From assembly GCA_947631565.1 (NCBI GenBank), contig CANRLV010000003.1, positions 1-64,000 on the forward strand: DNA of 64,000 nucleotides, in the 5' to 3' direction. Under the pieces are notes generated by a model, which saw only the letters and a list, made by a program, of their open reading frames with translations, was not told the DNA's origin and searched no databases. Each line of letters opens with the position of its first letter. Positions within the stretch are counted from its first letter, which is position 1. Shown here piece by piece: positions 1-8,808 of the stretch. The position numbers and the translations under genes are program-made. Origin of the DNA: an uncultured Gemmiger sp. (GTDB lineage: Bacteria; Bacillota; Clostridia; Oscillospirales; Ruminococcaceae).

Positions 1-76
1 GCTCGGTGTCCAGCCCCACGCACACGGGGCCGCGCGCGGCCACGGCGGCGTACAGTCGGTCCATGCTGGTCTGCAT
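1..76 (-). CDS. pyrF: orotidine 5'-phosphate decarboxylase, N-terminus only (runs off window start)
   Basis: Reverse strand from 76 translates MQTSMDRLYAAVAARGPVCVGLDTE; 'VCVGLDT' is the PyrF N-terminal motif; directly downstream of pyrC. Confidence 0.75.
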   Translation of the reverse strand, partial: MQTSMDRLYAAVAARGPVCVGLDTE

Positions 77-92
77 ACGGTCGTCTCCTTTT

Positions 93-1277
93 TTACAGTT
101 GGTAGGTGATCTTCCCGGCCTTGACGGTGGTCACGACGCGGCCATAGAGCTTTTCGCCGTCAAAGGGAGTGTTCTTGCTCTTGCTGTGCAGGGCGGCGGC
201 GTCCACCGTCCAGAGGGCGTCCAAATCGACGAGCACGAGGTCGGCGTCAAAGCCGGGGGCGAGCTGGCCCTTGCGGTCGTCGAGCCCCAGCACCTGCGCG
301 GGGCCGCTGCTCATCAGAAAGCTCAGGTGTTCAAGCGGCAGGCCCTCCATGCGGCAGAGCCTGGTATAGCAGGCGGCAAAGGCCGTCTCCAGCCCCACCA
401 TGCCGGCCGCGCCGTGGGCCTTCTCCTCGGCCGTGTGGGGGGCGTGGTCGGTGCCGATGCAGCTGACCGTTCCGTCTTTGATGGCCGCGACCAGCGCTGC
501 CACGTCCGCCGCCTTGCGGATGGGCGGGTTGACCTTGTATTGCAGGCGGCTGTCGTCGAACCACAGGTGGTGGGGCGTGACCTCGGCGCTCACGCGCGCG
601 CCGCGGCGGCGGCTCTGGCGCACCATATCGGCGGCCTCGGCCGTGGAGACATGGCACATATGCAGCCGTGTGCCGTAGTACTCGGCCAGGTGGCAGTTGC
701 GCGCCGTCTCGATGTTCTCGGCCAGGCGGTAGTCCCACGGCGATATCTCGCGGTCCTCGGCGTGGGACAGTACGGTCAGCCCGCGCTCGGCGGCGATGGC
801 AAAGGCGCGCGCCATAACGGCGTTGTCCATGACGCCGTTGCCGTCCTCGGTGATGAATTTGACGTCCCCCGGCAATGCCAGCAGATGGTCCAGCGTCTTG
901 CCGTCAAAATCCTTGGTGATGGAGACGGTCTGGTTGGCGTCGCACAGGCCGATCTCCTTGGCCTTATTTTGCACGGCATGGGCGATGTCGGCCGAGGAGC
1001 AGATCGGCTTCGTGTTGGGCATCAGGTTGACGAAGGTGTACCCGCCGGCGGCGGCCGCCGCGCTGCCGGTGGCGATATCCTCTTTGTACTCAAGGCCCGG
1101 CGTGCGCCAGTGGCAGTGCGTGTCGATAAAGGCGGGCAGCACGGTCAGGCCGCGGGCGTCGAGCACCTGCTCCCCCGCCGGTACCGGCAGCCCGGTGCCG
1201 AGGGCCTTGATCCTGCCCTCCGCCAGCCAGAGATCACACACGCGGCCGGTACAGTCGCGGGCGCCCGTGATGAGCAT
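93..1277 (-). CDS. pyrC: dihydroorotase
   Basis: MLITGARDCTGRVCDLWLAEG...LPAFIDTHCHWRTPG...SHAEDREISPW...CIGTDHAPHT; the ORF track start (1931) is too far upstream; ATG 1277 preceded by GGAGGGTGTT. Confidence 0.93.
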   Translation of the reverse strand: MLITGARDCTGRVCDLWLAEGRIKALGTGLPVPAGEQVLDARGLTVLPAFIDTHCHWRTPGLEYKEDIATGSAAAAAGGYTFVNLMPNTKPICSSADIAHAVQNKAKEIGLCDANQTVSITKDFDGKTLDHLLALPGDVKFITEDGNGVMDNAVMARAFAIAAERGLTVLSHAEDREISPWDYRLAENIETARNCHLAEYYGTRLHMCHVSTAEAADMVRQSRRRGARVSAEVTPHHLWFDDSRLQYKVNPPIRKAADVAALVAAIKDGTVSCIGTDHAPHTAEEKAHGAAGMVGLETAFAACYTRLCRMEGLPLEHLSFLMSSGPAQVLGLDDRKGQLAPGFDADLVLVDLDALWTVDAAALHSKSKNTPFDGEKLYGRVVTTVKAGKITYQL

Positions 1278-1297
1278 ACAACACCCTCCTTTTGGGT

Positions 1298-1327
1298 AAA
1301 AAAAAACTTTTCCCCGTAAGGAAAAGT
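1298..1327 (-). terminator. intrinsic terminator / attenuator in pyrC leader
   Basis: Minus strand ACTTTTCC-TTACGG-GGAAAAGT followed by nine T, immediately 5' of the pyrC RBS. Confidence 0.8.
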
Positions 1328-1410
1328 CAAAACGCAGCGGCCAAAGCCGGCAAAAAAAGAAACAACGCGCCTGACCCGTCCGCCTTGTGCTGTACGCCAA
1401 ACGGTGCCAT
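1327..1410 (-). CDS. putative pyr leader peptide MAPFGVQHKADGSGALFLFLPALAAAF
   Basis: ATG about 20 nt after predicted TSS with GGGGG SD; stop TGA overlaps the first base of the attenuator stem. Confidence 0.5.
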   Translation of the reverse strand: MAPFGVQHKADGSGALFLFLPALAAAF

Positions 1411-1437
1411 GCAGCGCGCCCCCTTTTTGTTTTGTCT

Positions 1438-1466
1438 ATTGTACCATGCCGGGCGGGCGGTGTCAA
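1438..1466 (-). promoter_or_regulatory. sigma-A promoter for pyrC-pyrF
   Basis: Minus strand TTGACA-17 bp-TACAAT. Confidence 0.8.
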
Positions 1467-1641
1467 TGCAGCGGGGCGGGCCCGGCAAAGAGGGATTTCG
1501 CCCCTTTTGCGCGCAACTTTTGGGCATTTTGACAAAGAACGCCCCCTCCCGCCGGCGCCGCGCCGCCGGAGCGTTGCCTTTTGGCGCAAAATGTGGTATG
1601 GTAAGCGTATCCACTTTTTTGCAAGGAGCCGTGACCCCCGC

Positions 1642-2289
1642 ATGGGCCTTTGGGAAGACGCCAAAAACATCCGCGATAAGGACCCCGCCGCGCGCAACGT
1701 GGCCGAGGTCATGCTCCTGTACCCCGGGTTCCATGTGCTGGTCACCCATCGCATCGCCCACTTTTTGTATAAGCACCGTTGGTTTTTCTGCGCGCGGCTC
1801 ATCAGCCAGCTGTCCCGCCATTTCACCGGCATCGAGATCCACCCCGGCGCCACCATCGGCCGCAAGCTGTTCATCGACCACGGCATGGGCATCGTCTTTG
1901 GTGAAACGACCGAGATCGGCGACAACTGCACGATCTACCACGGCGTGACGCTGGGCGGCACCGGCAAGGACACCGGCAAGCGCCACCCGACGCTTGGCAA
2001 CAACGTGCTGATCGGGGCCGGGGCCAAGGTGCTGGGGCCCGTGTACATCGGCGACAATGTGCGCGTGGGCGCCGGCAGCGTGGTGCTGCATAACCTGCCG
2101 GCCAACTCAACGGCCGTCGGCGTGCCGGCCGAGGTCGTGCGCGTCAACGACGTCAAGGTCAACCCGGCCGACGACCTCGACCAGCAGGACCTGCCGGACG
2201 CCACCAACCAGCGCATCGCCCGGCTGGAGGCCCAGCTCAGCCGGCTGGAAGCAAAGATACAGGGGGAATATCCCCCCGACAAGGAGTAA
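1642..2289 (+). CDS. cysE: serine O-acetyltransferase
   Basis: MGLWEDAKNIRDKDPAARN...HPGATIGRKLFIDHGMGIVFGETTEIGDNCTIYHGVTLGGTGKD; left-handed beta-helix hexapeptide repeats. Confidence 0.92.
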   Translation: MGLWEDAKNIRDKDPAARNVAEVMLLYPGFHVLVTHRIAHFLYKHRWFFCARLISQLSRHFTGIEIHPGATIGRKLFIDHGMGIVFGETTEIGDNCTIYHGVTLGGTGKDTGKRHPTLGNNVLIGAGAKVLGPVYIGDNVRVGAGSVVLHNLPANSTAVGVPAEVVRVNDVKVNPADDLDQQDLPDATNQRIARLEAQLSRLEAKIQGEYPPDKE

Positions 2290-2348
2290 GACCCACCGCC
2301 CCACCCGCACAGCGGGTGCAAGCTATCAAAAAAAGTACATTTTTAATA

Positions 2349-2570
2349 ATCGGCCCTGACCGACATGTGCGGTTGCGCCCGCAGGCGCACGTCGTAGGCC
2401 AACCGCGCGAAGCGCGGCTCTTAGGCCGGAGACGCAGGGCCGATACCGCTAGAGCAAAAATGCCGCAGCAAGTCGCCGTAAGGCATGCGCAAGGCATTTT
2501 TGCGACAGGGTGTGTCCAAGAGAGGGGTGCAGGCGGACTGGCGCAGCCGGCAAAGCCGAACCCCTCTTTT
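2349..2570 (+). repeat. three-hairpin dispersed element, copy A (long variant)
   Basis: Stem 1 ATCGGCCCTG/CAGGGCCGAT, stem 2 GCAAAAATGCC/GGCATTTTTGC, stem 3 AGAGGGGT/ACCCCTCT; shares linkers with 53490-53653 and 57487-57659. Confidence 0.85.
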
Positions 2571-2578
2571 GCAGGAAC

Positions 2579-3562
2579 TTACAGCTGGACCTCGTCGGGG
2601 TCCGGCAGGCCCCTGGCGAGGCAGTCGACGGCATAGAACGCGCTCTCGACCATGCTGGCGACGTTGACGTCGGTGTAAAAGGCGTTGTGCGGGCTCAGGA
2701 TCACGTTGGGGAAGCTGCGCAGCAGCGCCATCTCGCGGTTTTTGAGCACCTGGCCGGACCGGTCATAGTAGCAAAGGTCGTTCTCCCCGTTGATGACGTC
2801 CAGCCCGGCCCCGCCCAGCTTGCCGCTTTCCAGCGCGTCGATCAGGGCGTCGGGGTCCACCAGCGTGCCGCGCGCGGTGTTGACGAGCATCGCCCCGTCC
2901 TTCATCTGCGCAAAGGCGGCGGCGTCCAGCATATGATAGTTCTCCGGCGTGGCGTTGAGGTGCAGCGTGATGATGTCGCTCTCGGCGTACAGCTGCGGCA
3001 GCCCGACATACTGCACATATTGGGCCGCCCGGTCGTTGGGGTAAAGGTCATACGCCAGCAGTTTGCAGCCGAAGCCGGCCAGGTGCTTTGCCACCACGGT
3101 GCCGATGCTGCCGGTGCCGATGATGCCCACCGTACAGTCCGAGATATCGCGCCCCATCTTGCCGGGCAGACTCCAGTCCTGCACGGCGGCGCGCAGCATG
3201 GTCTGGTGCATCTTGCGCGTGCACATCAGCATGAGCATAATGGCATAGTTGGCCACCCCCTGCGGCGGATAGTGGGAGTGCGCCACCCGCATCCCCAGCG
3301 CCTTGGCCCTTGCAAGCGGCAGGTGGTCATAGCCGATGCTGCGGCAGGGCAGGCTGCGCACACCCATCCCGTACCAGGCGTCCAGGTATTCCGGCGGGAT
3401 GCGGCAGGGGTTGGTGCTGACGGCGTCGCACCCCTGGGCCAGGGCCAGGTTTTCCGGCCCCGGCACGGCGGCGGTGAACACATAGTCGATGCCGTACTGG
3501 CGGGCGTACCGCGCGCAGAATTCCTCTTCATCCGGGCGCAGAGCGTAAAAGCAGATCTTCAT
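2579..3562 (-). CDS. D-isomer specific 2-hydroxyacid dehydrogenase (D-lactate dehydrogenase-like)
   Basis: MKICFYALRPDEEEF...TVGIIGTGSIGTVVAKHLAGFGCKLLAYD...MLVNTARGTLVDPDALIDALESGKLGGAGLDV; Rossmann GxGxxG. Confidence 0.88.
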   Translation of the reverse strand: MKICFYALRPDEEEFCARYARQYGIDYVFTAAVPGPENLALAQGCDAVSTNPCRIPPEYLDAWYGMGVRSLPCRSIGYDHLPLARAKALGMRVAHSHYPPQGVANYAIMLMLMCTRKMHQTMLRAAVQDWSLPGKMGRDISDCTVGIIGTGSIGTVVAKHLAGFGCKLLAYDLYPNDRAAQYVQYVGLPQLYAESDIITLHLNATPENYHMLDAAAFAQMKDGAMLVNTARGTLVDPDALIDALESGKLGGAGLDVINGENDLCYYDRSGQVLKNREMALLRSFPNVILSPHNAFYTDVNVASMVESAFYAVDCLARGLPDPDEVQL

Positions 3563-4035
3563 TCGTCATCCTCCGGTGCGGGCACGGGGTGCTCCGCGAT
3601 GTACTCCTCCAGCAGCGCCGCCGCCAGCCGGATCAGGGCCGGGCAGGGGCGTTTTTGGTAAAATTCCGGCGTGCGCGGGGTGGCCGCGGGGCCGGCGTTC
3701 TCCCCTTTTTTGAGGCCCAGCAGCTCGCGGCAGACGATGCTGTCCTTGCCGTTTTCAGCCTTGAAGCGCGCGGCCAGCTCCTGCACGGCGCCGTAGAGCG
3801 CGGTTTTCCGCGCCGGGTCGGCGCTGCCGTAGAGCGCGCCCAGCACCAGCACCGCGCCCGAGAAGGCGCCGCACACCTCCCGCATACGGCCAAAGCCGCC
3901 GCCAAAGCCCGCCGCCAGCTGCGCGGCGCGCTGCGGCGTTACGCCCAGCTCGGGCGCATAGGCCATGGCCACGCACTGCGCGCAGTTGTGGCCCTTGAAA
4001 AAATAATCGTAGGCGATTTGGCCCTTGTCCGGCAT
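3559..4035 (-). CDS. C-GCAxxG-C-C family redox protein
   Basis: FFKGHNCAQCVAMAYAPELG...AAGFGGGFGRMREVCGAFSGAVLVLGALYG matches the family pattern; overlaps the dehydrogenase start by 4 nt. Confidence 0.8.
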   Translation of the reverse strand: MPDKGQIAYDYFFKGHNCAQCVAMAYAPELGVTPQRAAQLAAGFGGGFGRMREVCGAFSGAVLVLGALYGSADPARKTALYGAVQELAARFKAENGKDSIVCRELLGLKKGENAGPAATPRTPEFYQKRPCPALIRLAAALLEEYIAEHPVPAPEDDE

Positions 4036-4124
4036 GGGCGGCGCCCCCTTTGTTGTGTCGTACCAAAAGCATACCGCAAACGGCGCGTTTTGTTAAGCCT
4101 TTTTTGAATTTTTTGTAAAATGGC

Positions 4125-4153
4125 TTGCACTTTGCGTCCCCGCGTGCTATAGT
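4125..4153 (+). promoter_or_regulatory. sigma-A promoter of htpG
   Basis: TTGCAC-17 bp-TATAGT. Confidence 0.75.
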
Positions 4154-4157
4154 TGTT

Positions 4158-4184
4158 TTAGCACTTAAAGCACGCGAGTGCTAA
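4158..4184 (+). promoter_or_regulatory. CIRCE (HrcA) operator
   Basis: TTAGCACTT-N9-GAGTGCTAA versus consensus TTAGCACTC-N9-GAGTGCTAA (one mismatch). Confidence 0.9.
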
Positions 4185-4212
4185 TATTTTTGCAAAAGAG
4201 GTAATCTTCCCC

Positions 4213-6114
4213 ATGGCCATGCGTCAGTTCAAAGCCGAGAGCAAGAAATTGCTCGACTTGATGATCAACTCCATCTACACCAACCGCGAGATCTTTCTGC
4301 GCGAGCTCATCTCGAACGCCAGTGACGCCTGCGACAAGCGCTATTTCAAGAGCCTGACCGATGCGAGCGTCGGCATCCAAAAGGAGGATCTGGCCATCCA
4401 CATCGCCGCCGACAGGGACAGCCGCACGCTGACCGTATCGGACAACGGCATCGGCATGACCAAGGAGGAGCTCGAAAAGAACCTGGGCACCATCGCGCGC
4501 TCGGGGTCGCTGGATTTCAAGAGCGAGAATCCCAGCGACAACATCGACATCATCGGCCAGTTCGGCGTCGGCTTCTACTCGGCGTTCATGGTGGCGGGCA
4601 AGGTGACGGTCATCTCCCGCGCGCAGGGCGCCGACGAGGCCTGGCAGTGGTCGAGCAAGGGCGTCGAGGGCTATACGCTGACCCCGGCCGAGAAGGACGA
4701 CGTCGGCACCGAGGTCATCCTCGTCCTCAAGGAGGACACCGAGAACGAGAAGTACAGCGACTATCTTGACGAGTATACCCTCGCGGACCTCGTCAAGAAA
4801 TACAGCGATTACATCCACTACCCCATCACGATGTACCGCACAAAGTCCCGCCAGAAGCCCAAGCCCGAGGACGCCGGCGACGACTACAAGCCGGAGTACG
4901 AGACCTACACCGAGCTGGAGACCCTGAACAGCATGGTGCCTATCTGGAAGCGCCCCAAGAGTGAGGTCAAGGACGAGGACTACAACGAGTACTACAAGTC
5001 CCGCTTTATGGATTACACCGACCCGCTGCGCGTCATCACCAGCCGCACCGAGGGCACGGCCACCTACACGGCGCTGCTGTTCGTGCCCGGGCGCACGCCG
5101 TATGACTACTATACCAAGGAGTACGAGAAGGGCCTGGCGCTGTATGCCTCCGGCGTGATGATCATGGAGAAGTGCGCCGACCTGCTGCCGGACTATTTCA
5201 GCTTTGTCAAGGGCGTGGTGGACAGCGAGGACCTGAGCCTGAACATCAGCCGCGAGACGCTGCAGAAGGACAGCCAGCTCAAGCTCATGCGCGACAGCCT
5301 GGAGCGCAAGATCAAGAACGAGCTGCGCGCCATGCTGAACAACGACCGCGAAAAGTACGAGACCTTCTGGAAAGCGTTCGGCCGCCAGCTCAAGTTCGGC
5401 ATCTACGGGGACTACGGGATGCACAAGGACCTGCTGGCCGAGCTGCTGCTGTTCTGGAGCGCCAACGAGAACAGGTACGTCACGCTGGACGAGTATATCG
5501 AAAAGATGCCCGAGGGGCAGAAGTGCATCTACTTTGCCGCCGGCGACGAGGTCGATCGGCTGGCCAAGCTGCCCAACGCCGAGCTGGTCAAGAGCAAGGG
5601 GTATGACCTGCTGCTTTGCAGCGAGGACGTCGACGAGTTCTGCCTGCAGATGATGCGGGACTACAAAGAGAAAGAGTTCAAGAACATCAACGGCGGCGAC
5701 CTGGGGCTGGAGACCGAGGAGGAGAAGAAAGCCGCCGAGGCCGCCGACGCCGAGAACAAGGACCTGTTCGAGGCTGTCAAGACCGCTTTGAACGGCAAGG
5801 TCAAGGAGGTCAAGGCCAACCCCACGCTACAGGCGCACCCGGTGTCGCTTTCCAGCGAGGGCGGGCTTTCCATCGAGATGGAAAAGGTGCTGCGCAAGAT
5901 GCCCACCGGCGAGAACGTCGAGAGCACCAAGGTGCTGGAGCTCAACCCCGGCCACGCCGTGTTCGCGGCGCTCAAGGCCGCGCAGGCGGCCGGCGACACC
6001 GACAAGGTCAGCCGCTATGCCGAGCTGCTCTACGACCAGGCGCTGCTCATTGCCGGGCTGCCGCTGGAGGACCCAGTGGCGTATGCCCAGCTCGTGTGCG
6101 GGCTGATGGCGTAA
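4213..6114 (+). CDS. htpG: molecular chaperone HtpG (Hsp90)
   Basis: MAMRQFKAESKKLLDLMINSIYTNREIFLRELISNASDACDK...IGQFGVGFYSAFMVA. Confidence 0.96.
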   Translation: MAMRQFKAESKKLLDLMINSIYTNREIFLRELISNASDACDKRYFKSLTDASVGIQKEDLAIHIAADRDSRTLTVSDNGIGMTKEELEKNLGTIARSGSLDFKSENPSDNIDIIGQFGVGFYSAFMVAGKVTVISRAQGADEAWQWSSKGVEGYTLTPAEKDDVGTEVILVLKEDTENEKYSDYLDEYTLADLVKKYSDYIHYPITMYRTKSRQKPKPEDAGDDYKPEYETYTELETLNSMVPIWKRPKSEVKDEDYNEYYKSRFMDYTDPLRVITSRTEGTATYTALLFVPGRTPYDYYTKEYEKGLALYASGVMIMEKCADLLPDYFSFVKGVVDSEDLSLNISRETLQKDSQLKLMRDSLERKIKNELRAMLNNDREKYETFWKAFGRQLKFGIYGDYGMHKDLLAELLLFWSANENRYVTLDEYIEKMPEGQKCIYFAAGDEVDRLAKLPNAELVKSKGYDLLLCSEDVDEFCLQMMRDYKEKEFKNINGGDLGLETEEEKKAAEAADAENKDLFEAVKTALNGKVKEVKANPTLQAHPVSLSSEGGLSIEMEKVLRKMPTGENVESTKVLELNPGHAVFAALKAAQAAGDTDKVSRYAELLYDQALLIAGLPLEDPVAYAQLVCGLMA

Positions 6115-6135
6115 AACGGGGGCACGCGCTCCCCT

Positions 6136-6172
6136 GCCCTGCCGGAAAATCTGCCCGGCAGGGCGTTTTTTG
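6136..6172 (+). terminator. htpG intrinsic terminator
   Basis: CCCTGCCGG-loop-CCGGCAGGG then cgTTTTTT. Confidence 0.8.
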
Positions 6173-6231
6173 TGGCATTCCGGACCGAATTGTGCTATGC
6201 TGGAAGCAGCCGTAGAAAAAGGAGTGGGACC

Positions 6232-8721
6232 ATGGCCGAGCAAACCGAAAACACGCTGCCGCAGGACGCCGGCGAGGAGACCTTTGTCTACATAGACCCG
6301 CAGGCCATCGAACGGCTGGGCCGGCTGGGCCGGGCCGCCGCCGGGCGTGAGGACGCCCACCGCGCGCTGCTGGCCCGCGCCGAGGACGGGGATCTCGACG
6401 CCATGTTGGGCCTTGCGCAGGACTACCAGACCGGCAGCGGCACCGCGCGCGACGAGCACGAGGCCTTTTTGTGGCTGACGCGCGCCGCCGACGGCGGGCA
6501 CCTGGCGGCCCGGCACGAGCTGGCGATGTGCTGGCTGACCGGCACCGGCACCGACAAGGACCCCGCCCGCGGCGCGGCCCTGCTGGCCGAGAACGCCGAG
6601 GAGGGCGTGCTCGCCTCGGTGTGTATGCTGGGCGTCTGCTATGAGTTCGGCGACGGCGTGCCCGAGGACAAGGGGCGCGCCGTGACCCTGTACGCCGAGG
6701 CCGCGCAGCAGGGCTTTGCCCGCGCCCAGTGTAACCTAGGCATATGCTGTTACCACGGCATCGGCACGGCGCGGGACCCGGCGGCCGCCGTGCGCTGGTT
6801 CACGCTGGCGGCGCGGCAGGGCCATCCCCGCGCCCAGGTGCTGCTGGGCGTCTGTTACGAGAACGGCTACGGCGTGGAAAAGGACGCCGCCAAGGCCGTC
6901 GCCTGCTACCGCGCCGCGCGCGAGCGGGGCTACGTCGACGCTTCCTGCGCGCTGGGTGTGTGCTACTATAACGGCATCGGCGTGAATCGGGACCTTGCCA
7001 GGGCCGCCGCCCTGTATGAGGAGGGCGCCCGCCGCGGCGACGCCCGCGCCGCCCTGCTGGCCGGCGAATGCTATGAGCACGGCGACGGCGTGGACGCTGA
7101 CCCCGTGCAGGCGGCGGCGATGTACACGCTGGCGCACGAGCACGGCAGCGCCGCCGGCTCCTGCGCGCTGGGTGTGTGCTATGAGTTCGGCACCGGCGTG
7201 GAGACGGACAAGGCCCGCGCCGCCGAGCTGTATCGCGCGGGGGCCGAACGGGGCAACGCGGCCGCACAGTGCAACCTGGGCTTTTGCTATCTGCAGGGCA
7301 TCGGCGTGGCGCGCGACCCGGCGAAAGCCATCCCGTGGCTCGAGAAAGCCGCCGGGCAGCACTATCCGCGCGCGATGGGCCTGCTGGGGGACTGTTATTC
7401 CTACGGCCGCGGTACGGCGCAGGACCACGCCAGGGCCGCCGAGCTGTACACGGCCGCCCACAACCTGGGCTACCCGAACGCGACCTGCTCGCTGGGGTTG
7501 TGCTACGAGATGGGCCACGGCGTGCCGATGAACAAGCAGCGCGCCGCCGAGCTGTACCGCGCGGCCGCCGAACAGGGGCTGGCGCAGGCGCAGTGCAACC
7601 TTGGGTTTTTCTATTACCTGGGCATCGGCGTAAAGGAAGACAACGCCGAGGCCTTCCGCTGGTTCAGCAAGGCTGCCGCGCAAAACTACCCGCGCGCGCA
7701 GTTTTTTGCCGGCGAATGCTATGAGCTTGGCTATGGCGTAGAAAAGGATGTTGGCAAGGCCTTCCAATACTACACCGCCGCCCACGAGGGCGGCTACCGT
7801 GACGCCGCCTGCGCGCTGGGGCTCTGCTATGAGACGGGCGAGGGCGTGGCGATGGACAAAGCGAAAGCCGTCGAGCTGTACCGCGAGGGCGCCCGTGCCG
7901 GGCACGAGCGCGCCCAGTGCAACCTGGCCTTTTGCTACCTGCAGGGCATCGGCACCGAGCGCGACGCCAAACGGGCGGTGCGCTGGCTGCGGCAGGCCGC
8001 CGAGGGCGGCAGCAGCCGCGCCATGTGCCTGCTGGGCGAATGCTACGAGGACGGCACCGGCGTGGAGCGCGACTACGCGCTGGCGGCCGAGAACTACCGG
8101 GCGGCGGAAAAGGCCGGCAACGCCCGCGGCGCCTGTCTGCTGGGGCTGTGCTATGAAATGGGCCGCGGCGTCGGGAAAGACACCTTAAAGGCCGTAGAGC
8201 TCTACCACAAGGCGGCCGAGCAGGGCCTGGCGATGGCGCAGTGCAACCTGGGTTACTGCTTTTACGCGGGCATCGGCGCGGCGCAGGATTACGGCCAGGC
8301 GGTGCGCTGGTTCCGCAAGGCTGCCGAGCAGGGCCAGCCGCGCGGGCAATTTTTGCTGGGGCAATGCCTTGAAAACGGCAGCGGCTGTGTGGCCGCCCCC
8401 GCCGCCGCGGCCGAATGGTACCGCAAGGCCGCCGAAAAGGGCTACAGCCCCGCCCAGTGCGCGCTGGGCGAGCTGTACGCAGCCGGGCAGGGCGTCGGCA
8501 AGGACCCGGCTGCCGCGGTCGAATGGTACCAAAAAGCCGCCGACCGCGGAGACGGGCGTGCGCTCTGGCTGCTGGCCGGCTGCTATGAGCACGGTGCCGG
8601 CGCCCCGCGCGACAAAAAGAAGGCGCTGGCGCTCTACCGGAAAGCGGCCGACGCCGGCTATGAAAAGGCCGGGAGCGATGTAAAACGGCTGCAAAAGAAG
8701 TCCTGGTTTTTACCGAACTGA
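6232..8721 (+). CDS. giant Sel1-like (SLR/TPR) repeat protein, 829 aa
   Basis: About 20 repeats of ~36 aa of type 'AQCNLGFCYLQGIGVARDPAKAIPWLEKAAGQHYPRA'; no signal peptide seen; RBS ggagtgg upstream of ATG 6232. Confidence 0.92.
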   Translation: MAEQTENTLPQDAGEETFVYIDPQAIERLGRLGRAAAGREDAHRALLARAEDGDLDAMLGLAQDYQTGSGTARDEHEAFLWLTRAADGGHLAARHELAMCWLTGTGTDKDPARGAALLAENAEEGVLASVCMLGVCYEFGDGVPEDKGRAVTLYAEAAQQGFARAQCNLGICCYHGIGTARDPAAAVRWFTLAARQGHPRAQVLLGVCYENGYGVEKDAAKAVACYRAARERGYVDASCALGVCYYNGIGVNRDLARAAALYEEGARRGDARAALLAGECYEHGDGVDADPVQAAAMYTLAHEHGSAAGSCALGVCYEFGTGVETDKARAAELYRAGAERGNAAAQCNLGFCYLQGIGVARDPAKAIPWLEKAAGQHYPRAMGLLGDCYSYGRGTAQDHARAAELYTAAHNLGYPNATCSLGLCYEMGHGVPMNKQRAAELYRAAAEQGLAQAQCNLGFFYYLGIGVKEDNAEAFRWFSKAAAQNYPRAQFFAGECYELGYGVEKDVGKAFQYYTAAHEGGYRDAACALGLCYETGEGVAMDKAKAVELYREGARAGHERAQCNLAFCYLQGIGTERDAKRAVRWLRQAAEGGSSRAMCLLGECYEDGTGVERDYALAAENYRAAEKAGNARGACLLGLCYEMGRGVGKDTLKAVELYHKAAEQGLAMAQCNLGYCFYAGIGAAQDYGQAVRWFRKAAEQGQPRGQFLLGQCLENGSGCVAAPAAAAEWYRKAAEKGYSPAQCALGELYAAGQGVGKDPAAAVEWYQKAADRGDGRALWLLAGCYEHGAGAPRDKKKALALYRKAADAGYEKAGSDVKRLQKKSWFLPN

Positions 8722-8747
8722 GCGCCGCCTGCCATAAATAAAATGGA

Positions 8748-8797
8748 GCATCCGCCCCACGCACACCGCAAGGTGCACACGGGGCGGATGCATTTTT
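8748..8797. terminator. bidirectional terminator between convergent genes
   Basis: GCATCCGCCCC...GGGGCGGATGC followed by ATTTTT. Confidence 0.7.
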
Positions 8798-8808
8798 GCA
8801 GCAGAAAA

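Noticed and set aside
93-1931. 612-aa ORF reading as dihydroorotase with a 218-aa N-terminal extension
   Set aside because: The extension crosses the pyrC promoter, leader ORF and attenuator; the true start is ATG 1277 with an RBS.
2579-3562. Possible VanH (glycopeptide-resistance dehydrogenase)
   Set aside because: Sequence resembles the VanH/D-lactate dehydrogenase branch, but no vanA/vanX/vanRS neighbours; called a D-lactate dehydrogenase-like enzyme.
6700-8500. CRISPR-like or satellite periodicity (~108 bp)
   Set aside because: The period is that of Sel1 repeats in a continuous ORF; units are diverged at DNA level and there are no spacers.
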